A DNA stretch of 64,000 nucleotides, taken from contig UCIA01000030.1 in NCBI GenBank assembly GCA_900472295.1, forward strand, positions 1-64,000. Direction: 5' to 3'. Under the pieces are notes generated by a model. It saw only the letters and a program-made list of their open reading frames with translations. It did no database searches and had not been told where the DNA came from. Shown in pieces: positions 8,175 to 17,443 of the stretch. Numbering within the stretch: the stretch's first letter is position 1; every line of letters starts with the position of its first letter. The DNA comes from Hyphomicrobiales bacterium. Its GTDB lineage: Bacteria > Pseudomonadota > Alphaproteobacteria > Rhizobiales > Rhizobiaceae. A program made the position numbers and the translations under genes.

Positions 8175-8565
8175 GTGATAGTGCCGCCCGTTTCTGTGTC
8201 GTTCGACTTTGTTCAAATCAAAAGGCCCTGCAGGCTGCCGTTTGTCCCCGGATTTGTCCAAACGGATGCGTGGTTGTCACATCCGAATATCAATCCTAAT
8301 GGTTAATCATCGCTTATTGAAGCCGAAATGCGGTAACACCGTGGCGATATCCCGTCAAAAACAATACACAGGATTTCTTGGTAAACTGCTGGTTTAGATC
8401 AAGATTCAGCCTTTTCCCTTTACACGATCTGTTACCGATGGCCTTAATGCGTGAACAGCGCTGTTCGCGTCAGCCATATTCCCGCCCCAACCCCTTATGC
8501 AGCGCCATATATCGCCTGGCAAGCTGGTCCCGGCCTTGCGCCAGTAAGCTGGGGAAATCAGGTTT
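8175..8565. other. Intergenic region between two minus-strand genes
   Basis: No credible gene. It holds the promoter region of the DUF882 gene. A perfect 14-base palindrome, GAACAGCGCTGTTC, lies at 8453-8466. A TTAA-N7-TTAT pair lies at 8303-8317, one base off the CtrA consensus. I cannot assign either to a regulator. Confidence 0.4.
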
Positions 8566-10104
8566 TCAGGACGCCAGACGGTCGAGGCGGCCGGTTTCCG
8601 GATCGATGCCGTATTCCTTGAGTTTTCGATAGAGCGTCGAGCGGCCGATGCCAAGGCGCCGCGCGACCTCGCTCATCTGGCCATTATAGTGGTCGATGGC
8701 GAGCTTGATCATTTCCAGCTCGACATCGGCCAGCGCGCGTACATTGCCGCGCTCATCCAGCGCCCGCAGCGTGCCGAATCGCTGAATCAATCTGGCCGGA
8801 GGTTCAAGCTCGGCGGTGGCAGGTCCAACGCCGGCGATCTGTACGCTGTCAGCTTGCGATTCGCCGCTCCAGCCTATACCGGGGTCCGACAAGGACACGT
8901 CGGCATCGAGATTGACGGTGCCGTCGACCTGCGCCCGGATCTGCGGGAATTCGTCAATCGTCAGCACGTCGCCTTCGGCAAGCACCGAGGCCCTGAACAC
9001 GGCGTTTTCCAGCTGCCTGATGTTTCCCGGCCAGTCATAGGCCTGCAGCATGGCCAGTGCGGCATCGGTAATGCCGTGCAGGCGATGGCCCGCCGGCGCC
9101 ACCTTGTCCATGAAATGTCTGATCAGATAGGGGATGTCGTCGCGCCGGTCGCGCAGCGGCGGCACGACGATCGGGTATACGTTGAGCCGGTAGAAAAGGT
9201 CCTCGCGGAACTTGCCGTCCTTGACCTGCTGCAAGAGATTGCGGTGCGTGGCCGAGATCAGCCTGATGTCGACCCTGACGGTGGCGCGGCCGCCGACCGG
9301 ATCGACCTCGCCGTCCTGCACGGCGCGCAACAGCTTGACCTGCACGTCGAGCGGCAGATCGCCGATCTCGTCGAGGAACAGCGTGCCCGAATGCGCCTCG
9401 ACGAACTTGCCGGTGTGTTTGTCGGTGGCGCCGGTGAACGCCCCCTTTTCGTGGCCGAAGAGAATCGATTCGACCAGATTGTCGGGGATGGCGCCGCAAT
9501 TGACGGTGACGAACGGTTTTGTGCGGCGCTCGCCGCTGCCCTGGATGGCGCGCGCCACCAGTTCCTTGCCGACGCCCGATTCGCCCTCGATCAGGATCGG
9601 AATGTTGGAAGCGGCCGCCTTCTGGCCGAGGCGAATCACCCGGTCCATCGCCGGGCTGTGCGTAATCATGTCCTTGAAGGTCAGATGGCCGCCGCGACGC
9701 CGCGACGTGCGCTTGACCTCGTCCTCGACCGCTTCGACCTTGAGCGCGTTGCCGATCGCGGTCTGCAGCCGGTCGGGAGACGCCGGCTTGACGACAAAAT
9801 CGAAGGCGCCGTGGCGCATCGCCGAAACCACCGTTTCGATGCCGCCCTGCGCGGTCTGCACGATGACGGGAACGCTGATGCCGCGCTCGCGCATCGCTTT
9901 CAGCACGCCAATGCCGTCGAGGCCCGGCATGACAAGGTCGAGGATGACCGCCGACACATCGCGCGCGCCGGGTCCGTCGAGGGCCTCGAGGCCGGCTTCG
10001 CCGCCATCGGCGACGATGGCGCTGTAGCCGAATTTCGTCACCGCCGCCTCAAGCAGCCGGCGCTGCACGGGATCGTCATCGACTATAAGAATGGAACCTG
10101 TCAT
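8566..10104 (-). CDS. Sigma-54-dependent response regulator, NtrC family
   Basis: A 512-residue, three-domain activator. The receiver domain (about 1-120) has the acidic DD pair near 10, phospho-acceptor Asp56 (LDLVMP) and Lys106. The AAA+ domain (about 145-380) has Walker A GESGVGKE (174-181) and the sigma-54 contact motif GAFTGA (221-226). The C-terminal Fis-type helix-turn-helix ends in VARRLGIGRSTLYRKL. It should activate RpoN-dependent promoters when phosphorylated. No sensor kinase is adjacent, so it is an orphan here. The start at 10104 gives a standard receiver N-terminus; the longer open frame reaches into the divergent pepF gene and is not real. Confidence 0.92.
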   Translation of the reverse strand: MTGSILIVDDDPVQRRLLEAAVTKFGYSAIVADGGEAGLEALDGPGARDVSAVILDLVMPGLDGIGVLKAMRERGISVPVIVQTAQGGIETVVSAMRHGAFDFVVKPASPDRLQTAIGNALKVEAVEDEVKRTSRRRGGHLTFKDMITHSPAMDRVIRLGQKAAASNIPILIEGESGVGKELVARAIQGSGERRTKPFVTVNCGAIPDNLVESILFGHEKGAFTGATDKHTGKFVEAHSGTLFLDEIGDLPLDVQVKLLRAVQDGEVDPVGGRATVRVDIRLISATHRNLLQQVKDGKFREDLFYRLNVYPIVVPPLRDRRDDIPYLIRHFMDKVAPAGHRLHGITDAALAMLQAYDWPGNIRQLENAVFRASVLAEGDVLTIDEFPQIRAQVDGTVNLDADVSLSDPGIGWSGESQADSVQIAGVGPATAELEPPARLIQRFGTLRALDERGNVRALADVELEMIKLAIDHYNGQMSEVARRLGIGRSTLYRKLKEYGIDPETGRLDRLAS

Positions 10105-10248
10105 GACTGATTTAGTTGTCCGCCCGGGAAATTCCCATGGATCATCCTGGCACAGGGTTCTAAACAAGGTTTCAAAAAACCCGGTGAATGAATTCCTTAG
10201 GATTTGACCGGCTTGTCCTTTCCCCTTGATTCCAGAAGGTAATTGTTG

Positions 10249-12087
10249 ATGAGCAGGATTCTCGGTCGGCAGCTTGCGGCGGCAGCATCCGGTCAGGGCG
10301 CGGCGGAGCTCGGCGACCTGCCGGAATGGAATCTCGCCGATCTTTATTCCGGCATGGAAGCGCCCGAACTGAAGCGCGACCTTGCCAAGGCGGCCGCCGA
10401 TGCCGTCGCCTTCGAGAACCGCTGGAAGGGCACGCTGGCCGCGGAGGCCGGGCGCGGCAGCGCCGGCAAGCTCGGCGAGGCGCTGAGCGCCTATGAGGCG
10501 CTGGAGGAACTGATCGGCCGCATCGTCTCCTATGCCGGCCTGATCTATGCCGGCAACACCGCCGATCCGCAGCGCGCCAAACTCTATGGCGACATCCAGG
10601 AGAAGATGACCGATGCCAGCGCGCATCTTCTGTTCTTCGCGCTGGAGCTGAACCTGATCGACGACAAGGCGCTCGAATCCGCCCTTGCCGCAGATGCCGG
10701 CTTTGCGCATTACCGGCCCTGGGTGCTCGACCTCAGAATGGACAAGCCATACCAGCTCGAGGATCGGGTCGAACAGCTTTTCCACGAGAAGTCGATCACC
10801 GGGCGCGGCGCCTGGAACCGCCTCTTCGATGAGACGATGACCGATCTGCGTTTCGACATTGACGGTGAGGAACTGACGCTGGAGCCGGCGCTGAACCGCC
10901 TGCAGGATGCTGATGGCGAGGTCCGCCGCCGCGCCGCCGAGGCGCTGGCCACCACCTTCCGCAAGAGCCTGCGCACCTTTACGCTGATCACCAACACGCT
11001 GGCCAAGGACAAGGAGATTTCCGACCGCTGGCGCGGCTTCGAGGACATCGCCGATTCACGCCATCTCGCCAACCGCGTCGAGCGCAGCGTGGTCGACGCG
11101 CTGGCGTCCGCCGTGCGCGAGGCCTATCCGCGCCTGTCGCACCGCTACTACGCCATGAAGGCGCGCTGGCTCGGCATGGAGATGATGAACCACTGGGACC
11201 GCAACGCGCCCCTGCCCGAGACCCCGCAGGCGGTGATCCGCTGGGATGACGCGAGAAACACGGTGCTGTCTGCCTATCAGCGCTTTTCGCCCGACATGGC
11301 CGAGATCGCCCGCACCTTCTTCGACCGCAACTGGATCGATGCGCCGGTCAGGCCCGGCAAGTCGCCCGGCGCCTTCGCCCATCCGACCGTGCCCTCGGCG
11401 CACCCTTATGTGCTGCTCAACTACATGGGCAAGCCGCGCGATGTGATGACGCTGGCGCATGAGCTTGGCCATGGCGTGCATCAGGTGCTGGCCGGCGGCC
11501 AGGGCGCGCTGATGGCTTCGACGCCGCTGACGCTGGCCGAGACGGCATCGGTGTTCGGCGAGATGCTGACTTTCCGTTCGCTGCTCGACCAGACCACCGA
11601 CAAGCGCGAGCGCAAGGCGATGCTTGCCCAGAAGGTCGAGGACATGATCAACACGGTCGTGCGCCAGATCGCCTTCTACGAATTCGAGCGCAAGGTGCAT
11701 GCCGAGCGCAAGAACGGCGAACTGACCTCCGACAAGCTTGGCCAGTTCTGGCTGGAGGTGCAGGCCGAAAGCCTGGGGCCGGCGATCAAGCTGCGCGAGG
11801 GCTACGAGGTCTTCTGGACCTACATCCCGCATTTCATCCATTCGCCCTTCTACGTCTATGCCTATGCCTTCGGCGACTGCCTGGTGAACTCGCTCTACGC
11901 CGTCTACCAGAATGCCGAGCACGGCTTCCAGGACAAGTATTTCGAGATGCTGCGCGCCGGCGGCACCAAGCATCATTCCGAGCTTCTGGCGCCCTTCGGC
12001 CTCGACGCCACCGACCCTGCCTTCTGGCAGATCGGACTTGGTGTGATCAGCGGCCTGATCGACGAACTGGAAGCGCTCGACAGTTGA
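10249..12087 (+). CDS. pepF: Oligoendopeptidase F, M3 family
   Basis: A 612-residue cytosolic metallopeptidase of the PepF/M3 group. The zinc motif HELGH is at about 404-408 (MTLAHELGHGVHQVL), with a downstream Glu in LAETASVFGEM as the third ligand. It breaks short peptides, usually of 7-17 residues. The length fits the family (about 600). The ATG at 10249 follows an AGAAGG site; two upstream TTG codons are less likely. It is divergent from the NtrC-type regulator, with about 145 bases between them. Confidence 0.92.
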   Translation: MSRILGRQLAAAASGQGAAELGDLPEWNLADLYSGMEAPELKRDLAKAAADAVAFENRWKGTLAAEAGRGSAGKLGEALSAYEALEELIGRIVSYAGLIYAGNTADPQRAKLYGDIQEKMTDASAHLLFFALELNLIDDKALESALAADAGFAHYRPWVLDLRMDKPYQLEDRVEQLFHEKSITGRGAWNRLFDETMTDLRFDIDGEELTLEPALNRLQDADGEVRRRAAEALATTFRKSLRTFTLITNTLAKDKEISDRWRGFEDIADSRHLANRVERSVVDALASAVREAYPRLSHRYYAMKARWLGMEMMNHWDRNAPLPETPQAVIRWDDARNTVLSAYQRFSPDMAEIARTFFDRNWIDAPVRPGKSPGAFAHPTVPSAHPYVLLNYMGKPRDVMTLAHELGHGVHQVLAGGQGALMASTPLTLAETASVFGEMLTFRSLLDQTTDKRERKAMLAQKVEDMINTVVRQIAFYEFERKVHAERKNGELTSDKLGQFWLEVQAESLGPAIKLREGYEVFWTYIPHFIHSPFYVYAYAFGDCLVNSLYAVYQNAEHGFQDKYFEMLRAGGTKHHSELLAPFGLDATDPAFWQIGLGVISGLIDELEALDS

Positions 12088-12491
12088 CGCGCGCACTCCG
12101 GCGCGGAACGACAGGTTCAGTGGCGGCCTCGACTTTGCGAAATCGCAGAACAGTTTAGCCGGAATGCATGTGACGCCTGCTCTTTTCTTGTCCTAAATAT
12201 CTGTTCTTGAAGAACTCTCCCTCGAAATTTTCCGTTAGCTTTCCCGAAGCCGTATGATAGCTTTCCGCCTGAAGCTCAGCCGGGCGCGCGGCTTAAGGCC
12301 GGACAGCATCCCGGCCCATGGCAGCGGTCTGGCGAAGGCGACAGCGGCTGTTGGCGATGGGCGGGAAAGCCGGGCGCCGGCAGTCGACGACAGAGCGGCT
12401 GTTCCCTGAACCGCCGAACCACATTGGATGATCCGATCTGCCAAGGTCATGACTTGAGACGGCGGCGGACGGATCCGACTGGAGAGAGACG
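12088..12491. other. Intergenic region, no gene seen
   Basis: About 400 bases between pepF and the membrane/helix-hairpin-helix gene. One minus-strand frame (12235-12450) is Arg/Pro-rich, lacks a ribosome site and looks like a chance frame. I see no clear terminator for pepF. The last 20 bases hold the GGAGAGA ribosome site of the next gene. Confidence 0.4.
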
Positions 12492-13223
12492 ATGACCTTC
12501 TTCTACATTGTCCTGGCGTTCCTTGTAGGTTTGTTGGTTGGCTGGTTTATCTGGGGCCGTCTGCGCGGCGAGCTTGACAGCCTGCGCGGCGACCTCGACC
12601 GCACCCGCAGCGAGCGCGACAGGCTGCGCGCCGATGCCGATCGCCTGACCGGCGAACTCGACGCTTGCGGCAAGACCCGCGCCGATCTCGAACGCCGGCT
12701 GCGCGAAACATCGACGCCGGCTGCCAAGCCCGCGGCGCCGGCAGCGCTGATCTCGACATCGCCGACAGCCAAGTCTGCCCCAGCGGCCAAGTCTGCTCCA
12801 GCGGCAAAGCCGGCCGCATCAGCCAAACCCGCCGCGGCCAAACCTGCCGCAGCCAAACCTGCGGCCGCCAAGTCTTCGGCTGCCAAACCGGCAGCTGCCA
12901 AGGCCGCGCCCAAAGCCGCAGCTGCAAAACCAGCCGCGGCGCCCAAGACGGCCGCCCCGACAGCTGGCAAGGCCGACAATCTGCGCCGCCTGATCGGCAT
13001 CGGTCCGGTCAACGACAAGCTGCTCAAGGGCCTTGGCGTCACGACCTACGCACAGATCGCCGGTTGGTCGGCTGCCGACGTCAAGCGCATCGAGGACACA
13101 CTGAATTTCGACGGCCGCATCGCCCGCGAAAAGTGGATCGAGCAGGCCAAGCTGCTTGCCGCCGGCGACGAGAAGGAGTTCGCACGCCAGTTCCCGACCG
13201 CCGGGACCGCCAACAACAGCTGA
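12492..13223 (+). CDS. Membrane-anchored protein with Ala/Lys/Pro repeats and helix-hairpin-helix domain
   Basis: A 243-residue protein in four parts: a transmembrane helix (about 3-22, with WFIWG after it); a charged coiled coil of Arg/Asp/Leu heptads (about 24-72); a low-complexity hinge built from AAKP-type units (about 75-158); and a C-terminal helix-hairpin-helix domain (about 160-240) with LRRLIGIGPVNDKLLKGLGV. Such end domains resemble the H2TH/Fen1-like modules found in many alphaproteobacterial proteins, and a DNA or nucleotide-binding role is possible. No nuclease active site is visible. GGAGAGAGACG precedes the ATG. A strong terminator follows. Confidence 0.78.
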   Translation: MTFFYIVLAFLVGLLVGWFIWGRLRGELDSLRGDLDRTRSERDRLRADADRLTGELDACGKTRADLERRLRETSTPAAKPAAPAALISTSPTAKSAPAAKSAPAAKPAASAKPAAAKPAAAKPAAAKSSAAKPAAAKAAPKAAAAKPAAAPKTAAPTAGKADNLRRLIGIGPVNDKLLKGLGVTTYAQIAGWSAADVKRIEDTLNFDGRIAREKWIEQAKLLAAGDEKEFARQFPTAGTANNS

Positions 13224-13247
13224 TTGGCATCGGCGAAAGAACAACCA

Positions 13248-13279
13248 AGGCGGCGCCCTCGGGCGCCGCTTTCGTTTTT
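13248..13279 (+). terminator. Rho-independent terminator after the helix-hairpin-helix gene
   Basis: Perfect stem GCGGCGCCC / GGGCGCCGC with a TC loop, followed by TTTCGTTTTT. It separates the gene from pabB. Confidence 0.85.
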
Positions 13280-13386
13280 GCGGACGCCACTGTCTTTGCG
13301 CCCTGCGACGCCGCTCCCTCGATTGCACGTGAGCCGGCCCCCATATAGAGCGGTTCTGGCGTCATCGATCGCAGCATCCGAGCCCC

Positions 13387-14529
13387 ATGCCCCTGCCCTC
13401 TGCCATCTTCCGCAACGATGAAAGCGGCCGTCAGCTGGTCTTCGACCACCCGGCCGAGATCATCGTCGCCCATGAAGCGGAAGATTTCCTGCCGGCGCTG
13501 GCGGCCGCGCAGGCGGCGAGCGACGCCGGCAAATGGCTGGCCGGCTATTTCTCCTATGAAGCGGGATACCTGCTCGAACCGAAACTGGTGCCGCTGCTGC
13601 CCCGAGGTCGACGCGCGCCGCTGGTCTGCCTGGGTGTCTTCGATGCTCCGGTCGAAGAGGCCGTGCCGCAAGGCGCAGCGGCGACCAATGGCCCGATCTT
13701 CGATGCAAGAGCGTCATGGTCGCAGAAGCAATACGCAGACCGCTTCGCGCGGTTGCACGACCACATCCGCAAGGGCGACTGTTATCAGGGCAATCTGACC
13801 TTTCCGGTCAATGCCCAATGGTCCGGTGATCCGCTCGCCGCCTTCGACGCGCTGACCGCACGCCAACCCGTCAAGTACGGCGCGCTGATTTCGCTTGGCG
13901 ATCCTATCGTCTTGTCGCGGTCGCCCGAGCTGTTCTTCGAGATCAGTGCCGAAGGCACGATCGAAACCCATCCGATGAAGGGCACCGCACCGCGCGGCGC
14001 CACCAAGGCCGAGGATGCACGGCTGAAGTCTTTCCTGCGCAACGACGAGAAGAACCAAGCCGAGAACCGGATGATCGTCGACCTCCTGCGCAACGACATT
14101 TCGCTGATCAGCGAGGTCGGCACGCTCGAAGTGCCCGAACTGTTCCGCATCGAGAGCTACCCCACCGTCCACCAGATGGTGAGCCGTGTCAGGGCAAAGC
14201 TGTTGCCCGGGCTCGGCATCCGCCAGATCTTTGCAGCACTGTTTCCCTGCGGCTCGATCACAGGCGCGCCAAAGATCCGCGCCATGGAAATCCTGCGCGA
14301 GCTGGAAGAGGCGCCGCGCGACGTCTATTGCGGCGCCATCGGCTGGATCGCGCCCGGTGGCACGATGCGCTTTTCGGTGGCAATCCGCACCATCTCGCTC
14401 TTTTCCAGCGGCGAGGCCGTCTACAATGTCGGCGGCGGCGTCGTCTTCGATTCGACGGCGCAAGAGGAGTATCAGGAGTGTCTGCTGAAGGCGCGCTTCG
14501 CGACGGGAACACCGCCGACTACGAGCTGA
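13387..14529 (+). CDS. pabB: Aminodeoxychorismate synthase component I
   Basis: A 380-residue chorismate-binding enzyme with the family blocks KGDCYQGNLTF, SRSPELFFE, HPMKGTAPRG, NRMIVDLLRND, and the C-terminal GSITGAPKIRAMEIL. It converts chorismate plus ammonia (from PabA) to aminodeoxychorismate, the first step of p-aminobenzoate for folate. It is shorter than enteric PabB at the N-terminus, as is usual for the 'PabB-like' forms paired with pabC. No strong ribosome site precedes ATG 13387. Its last 52 bases overlap the next gene in another frame, so translation is probably coupled. Confidence 0.9.
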   Translation: MPLPSAIFRNDESGRQLVFDHPAEIIVAHEAEDFLPALAAAQAASDAGKWLAGYFSYEAGYLLEPKLVPLLPRGRRAPLVCLGVFDAPVEEAVPQGAAATNGPIFDARASWSQKQYADRFARLHDHIRKGDCYQGNLTFPVNAQWSGDPLAAFDALTARQPVKYGALISLGDPIVLSRSPELFFEISAEGTIETHPMKGTAPRGATKAEDARLKSFLRNDEKNQAENRMIVDLLRNDISLISEVGTLEVPELFRIESYPTVHQMVSRVRAKLLPGLGIRQIFAALFPCGSITGAPKIRAMEILRELEEAPRDVYCGAIGWIAPGGTMRFSVAIRTISLFSSGEAVYNVGGGVVFDSTAQEEYQECLLKARFATGTPPTTS

Positions 14530-15140
14530 TCGAAACCATGCGCTGGGGGCCTAACCAAGGCTTCCTGCGCTTCGATCGTCACCTCGCGCGCCTCTACGGC
14601 TCGGCGGACGAACTGGGCTTTGCCTGCGATCCGCAGCGCATCGGCGAGGTGCTGGCCAACACCGTTGGCGGGCAGCGGACGGCACTGCGCACCCGGCTCG
14701 TCCTGCAGCGCAATGGCGAAGTGACTGCCTCGGCCCAGCCCTACGAGCCGCTCGCCGCCGACAAGGTCTGGCGGCTGCAGCCGGCGCGGGTGCGGCTCTC
14801 CTCCACCGACACGCTGCTGCGCCACAAGACCAGCCGGAGGCAGGTCTACACCCACGCCCGCGCCGAATATCTGATCACCCAGGCCGACGAAGTGTTGCTC
14901 GCCAATGAGCGCGGCGAAATCTGCGAAGGCACGATCACCAATGTCTTCGCCGATTTCGGCGATGGCGTGCTGATGACACCCCGGCTCGACTGTGGCCTCT
15001 TGCCTGGCGTATTGCGCGCCGAGCTGCTGGACGAAGGCCGCGCCAGCGAAGCGATCTACAGCTATGACGAGCTGAGGTCCGCCAAGGCGATCTTCGTTGG
15101 CAATTCGCTGCGCGGGTTGATCCCGGCAACATTGGCCTGA
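14478..15140 (+). CDS. pabC: Aminodeoxychorismate lyase-like class IV aminotransferase
   Basis: A 220-residue PLP enzyme of the class IV fold: LIETMRW near the start, the RLVLQRNGE strand, a Lys in RHKTSRRQVY that fits the PLP site, and the ERGEICEGTITNVF signature of branched-chain/ADC lyase enzymes. It would release pyruvate from aminodeoxychorismate to give p-aminobenzoate. I start it at GTG 14478: GAGGAG lies eight bases upstream, and this yields the usual N-terminus. The open frame extends to 14328 without a ribosome site. It overlaps pabB by 52 bases. It is shorter than enteric PabC (about 270), so a related lyase activity cannot be ruled out. Confidence 0.82.
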   Translation: MSAEGALRDGNTADYELIETMRWGPNQGFLRFDRHLARLYGSADELGFACDPQRIGEVLANTVGGQRTALRTRLVLQRNGEVTASAQPYEPLAADKVWRLQPARVRLSSTDTLLRHKTSRRQVYTHARAEYLITQADEVLLANERGEICEGTITNVFADFGDGVLMTPRLDCGLLPGVLRAELLDEGRASEAIYSYDELRSAKAIFVGNSLRGLIPATLA

Positions 15141-15193
15141 TACGAAGCCGATGCGAGAATAAGCGCCGCCGGATTGGACATCTTCAACCAAGC

Positions 15194-16117
15194 ATGAATT
15201 CTCGTCAGCCCACCCACACACCCTATGATGGTTCTTCAAAGCTCTTCACCATCGGGCTGAAGCCGCTTGAGCTCGACAAATGGATCGAGGTCGACGGGCA
15301 TCTCATCGAGCATCTCGCCGAAAAGCGCCGGCTCTATGCCGAAATTCCGGGCAAGGTGTTTGTCGAGGAGGACGGCACGCGCGACGCCCAGCGCGAAGTG
15401 CGCGACCTCATCGAAGCGCATCTGCTGGCGACATTTCCTCAGATCTATCGGCGCGCGGGCACCGGCATCGAGGTAATTGGCGCAGAGCGCGGCCCAGCCA
15501 ATGCCTTCAGCGACGCGCCGTTGGTCGCAGCCTCGCTGCTCGTCCAGGAAGATTTGATCCTGATGCGCCGCGACGATAGCGGCTGGCGCCTCGCCGCCGG
15601 CTCGCTGTGCTTCCCGTCGTCATGGTCGCTGGTCGAGAAATTCGGGCATCCGCTGCAGCAGATCCACGCACCGGTGCCGGGTTTCGGTCCGGGCACAAGG
15701 CCGGCCGAGCTTATCAACCGTATGTTCGATGGCCTCCAGGGCCAAGCCGTCGAGCGCTTCAACTGGTCGATCCAGGCCGACGACGCGCTCTATCATCCCC
15801 TGTCCAATGTCGAGCGCATCGACCGCGCCACCAACCGCCCTTCGCGCTTCCCGGATGGCGACTTCAACGCCCACGCCTTCATCCGTGTCGAACGCCAGAC
15901 GCTGCGCAAACTGCCCGTGTCGCGCGACATCCTGTTCACCATCCGCATCCATCTCGATCCGCTGAACGTGCTGGCGCGGCATCCCGACCGGGCGACGCTT
16001 GCCGCCTCTTTCGCGGCGCAATTGCAGGCGCTGGATGAGGCTCAACTCGACTATAAGGGCATGACATCCGACCGTGACCGGCTGGTCCAACGCCTGCAAG
16101 CCATGACACTGGAGTGA
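15194..16117 (+). CDS. DUF3445 protein, haem-dependent oxidative N-demethylase-like
   Basis: A 307-residue protein of the DUF3445 family. Characteristic parts are FTIGLKPLELDKWIEVD near the start, a central VQEDLILMRRDD with AGSLCFPSSW, the GFGPGTRPAELINRMF block, and a C-terminal HLDPLNVLARHP. Members studied in other bacteria bind haem or related cofactors and act as oxidative N-demethylases, for example on dimethylamine-type substrates; others are unassigned. No partner subunit is adjacent. The next gene begins two bases after this stop, so the two are probably co-transcribed. Confidence 0.75.
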   Translation: MNSRQPTHTPYDGSSKLFTIGLKPLELDKWIEVDGHLIEHLAEKRRLYAEIPGKVFVEEDGTRDAQREVRDLIEAHLLATFPQIYRRAGTGIEVIGAERGPANAFSDAPLVAASLLVQEDLILMRRDDSGWRLAAGSLCFPSSWSLVEKFGHPLQQIHAPVPGFGPGTRPAELINRMFDGLQGQAVERFNWSIQADDALYHPLSNVERIDRATNRPSRFPDGDFNAHAFIRVERQTLRKLPVSRDILFTIRIHLDPLNVLARHPDRATLAASFAAQLQALDEAQLDYKGMTSDRDRLVQRLQAMTLE

Positions 16118-16119
16118 CG

Positions 16120-17358
16120 ATGATCCGACATGTTTTGAAACAGGCTGTGCTGCTGGGCGCTTGGCTAGTGTTGCCGGCAACGGCGCTCGCCGACCCGGTG
16201 ACCTATGCCGGAAAGCTCGGCAACATCGACATCGTCGTCGAGTTTACCGGCGATCCGGGGGCGGCCGGAGACGCCTTGGCGGCCCGCTATTTCTACCGCT
16301 CCAAGGGTGTCGACATCCCTCTGCAGGCGAAGTCGAGAAAGGGCAGCGCCTTTCAGTTGGCCGAGGAGGAGGCGTGCGATGCCAAGAAGTGCGGCGACGG
16401 CCAGGCTCCGCCCATCGGCGCTGTCTGGAAGTTGAGTTCGGCCGACAAGGGCAAGACGCTGGAAGGCACCTGGACGGCCAGGAAGGCCCTGCCGCTGAAG
16501 CTGACGCGGATCGCCAGCCGTGCCCAGACAGAGACGCCGGCGAAAACGCCACGCGATCTCTACGATTTCAGCGACATGACCTTCTCGGGCGACGATGCGC
16601 CGATCACCATGGCGGCATCGCCCTATGATTATCTCAAACTGGATTTCGCGCCGAAGGCAGACGCCAAGACTGGCTGGGCGGATGCAAGCTACGACTATGT
16701 CACCGATCCGCGCACCAAATTCGCCAGGCCGCGCATCGTCGATCTCGCCGGCGGCGCGCCGATCGAAGCTGCCAATGCCTTGCTGCAGAACCGCCATTGG
16801 CATGACAACCTCAGCGCCTTGACCTGTGCGGCGCTGCAATATGCCGGCTTCCACGACGGACCGCCGATCGAGAGCATGGATGATGGCTCGCTTGGCGGCT
16901 ATGAAGACACGACGTCCAATGTAACGTCACTGACGCCGAAGCTGATGAGCTGGTCGGAATCCGGCAGCCTCTATTGCGGCGGTGCACATCCGAACAACTA
17001 TTCCGACGCCTATGTCATGGACGTGCGCCGTGGCGCCCTGCTCGGGCTGCAGGACATGTTTTCCGACACGATCGACGGCAAGCCGGGCCCCTCGCTGGCC
17101 GCCTTCGTCAGGGAAAAACGCAAGAAGCCAAGCGACCAGACCGAGGTGGATTACGAGGCCGAATGTGGCATCGACGATTTGATCAGCGACTATCTCGGCG
17201 CCAGCCTGAAGCGCGATGGCGACAGGCAGGTTCTGGTCTTCGGGCTGCAAGGTTTGCCCAACGTCATCCAGGCTTGCGGCGACGATCTTGTTGAAATGCC
17301 GGTCTCCGAGGCAAAGGCTCTCTTCACCCCGGAATTCGCGAAACTGCTCGAACCGTAG
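16120..17358 (+). CDS. Secreted protein with C-terminal DUF3298-like domain
   Basis: A 412-residue product. Residues 1-23 are a signal peptide ending ATALADP, so the mature protein should be periplasmic. The N-terminal half (about 24-150) is a beta-rich domain without recognisable motif and with a Cys pair (CDAKKC). The C-terminal half contains YCGGAHPNNYSDAYVMD (about 290-306), which fits the DUF3298 family often found in periplasmic or anti-sigma partner proteins. Function is unknown. The ATG at 16120 follows GGAG at 16111, within the preceding stop region. An in-frame GTG at 16114 is possible. Confidence 0.7.
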   Translation: MIRHVLKQAVLLGAWLVLPATALADPVTYAGKLGNIDIVVEFTGDPGAAGDALAARYFYRSKGVDIPLQAKSRKGSAFQLAEEEACDAKKCGDGQAPPIGAVWKLSSADKGKTLEGTWTARKALPLKLTRIASRAQTETPAKTPRDLYDFSDMTFSGDDAPITMAASPYDYLKLDFAPKADAKTGWADASYDYVTDPRTKFARPRIVDLAGGAPIEAANALLQNRHWHDNLSALTCAALQYAGFHDGPPIESMDDGSLGGYEDTTSNVTSLTPKLMSWSESGSLYCGGAHPNNYSDAYVMDVRRGALLGLQDMFSDTIDGKPGPSLAAFVREKRKKPSDQTEVDYEAECGIDDLISDYLGASLKRDGDRQVLVFGLQGLPNVIQACGDDLVEMPVSEAKALFTPEFAKLLEP

Positions 17359-17443
17359 GCGCATCTGCGGGGCCGAGAACTAACCTTATCCCTGCTTTTC
17401 CCTTTATTGTGACAATGATCTATGGTTTGTCGCGCGGCGGTCA

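Noticed and set aside
8303..8317. CtrA-like site TTAA-N7-TTAT
   Set aside because: One base off consensus and no second site; too common by chance to call.
8689..10110. Plus-strand frame opposite the NtrC-type regulator
   Set aside because: Antisense shadow; the regulator is complete with all motifs.
10105..10785. N-terminal extension of the NtrC-type regulator
   Set aside because: It runs into pepF on the other strand; the receiver domain begins at 10104.
12235..12450. Small minus-strand gene between pepF and the helix-hairpin-helix gene
   Set aside because: No ribosome site and Arg/Pro/Ala composition typical of shadow frames.
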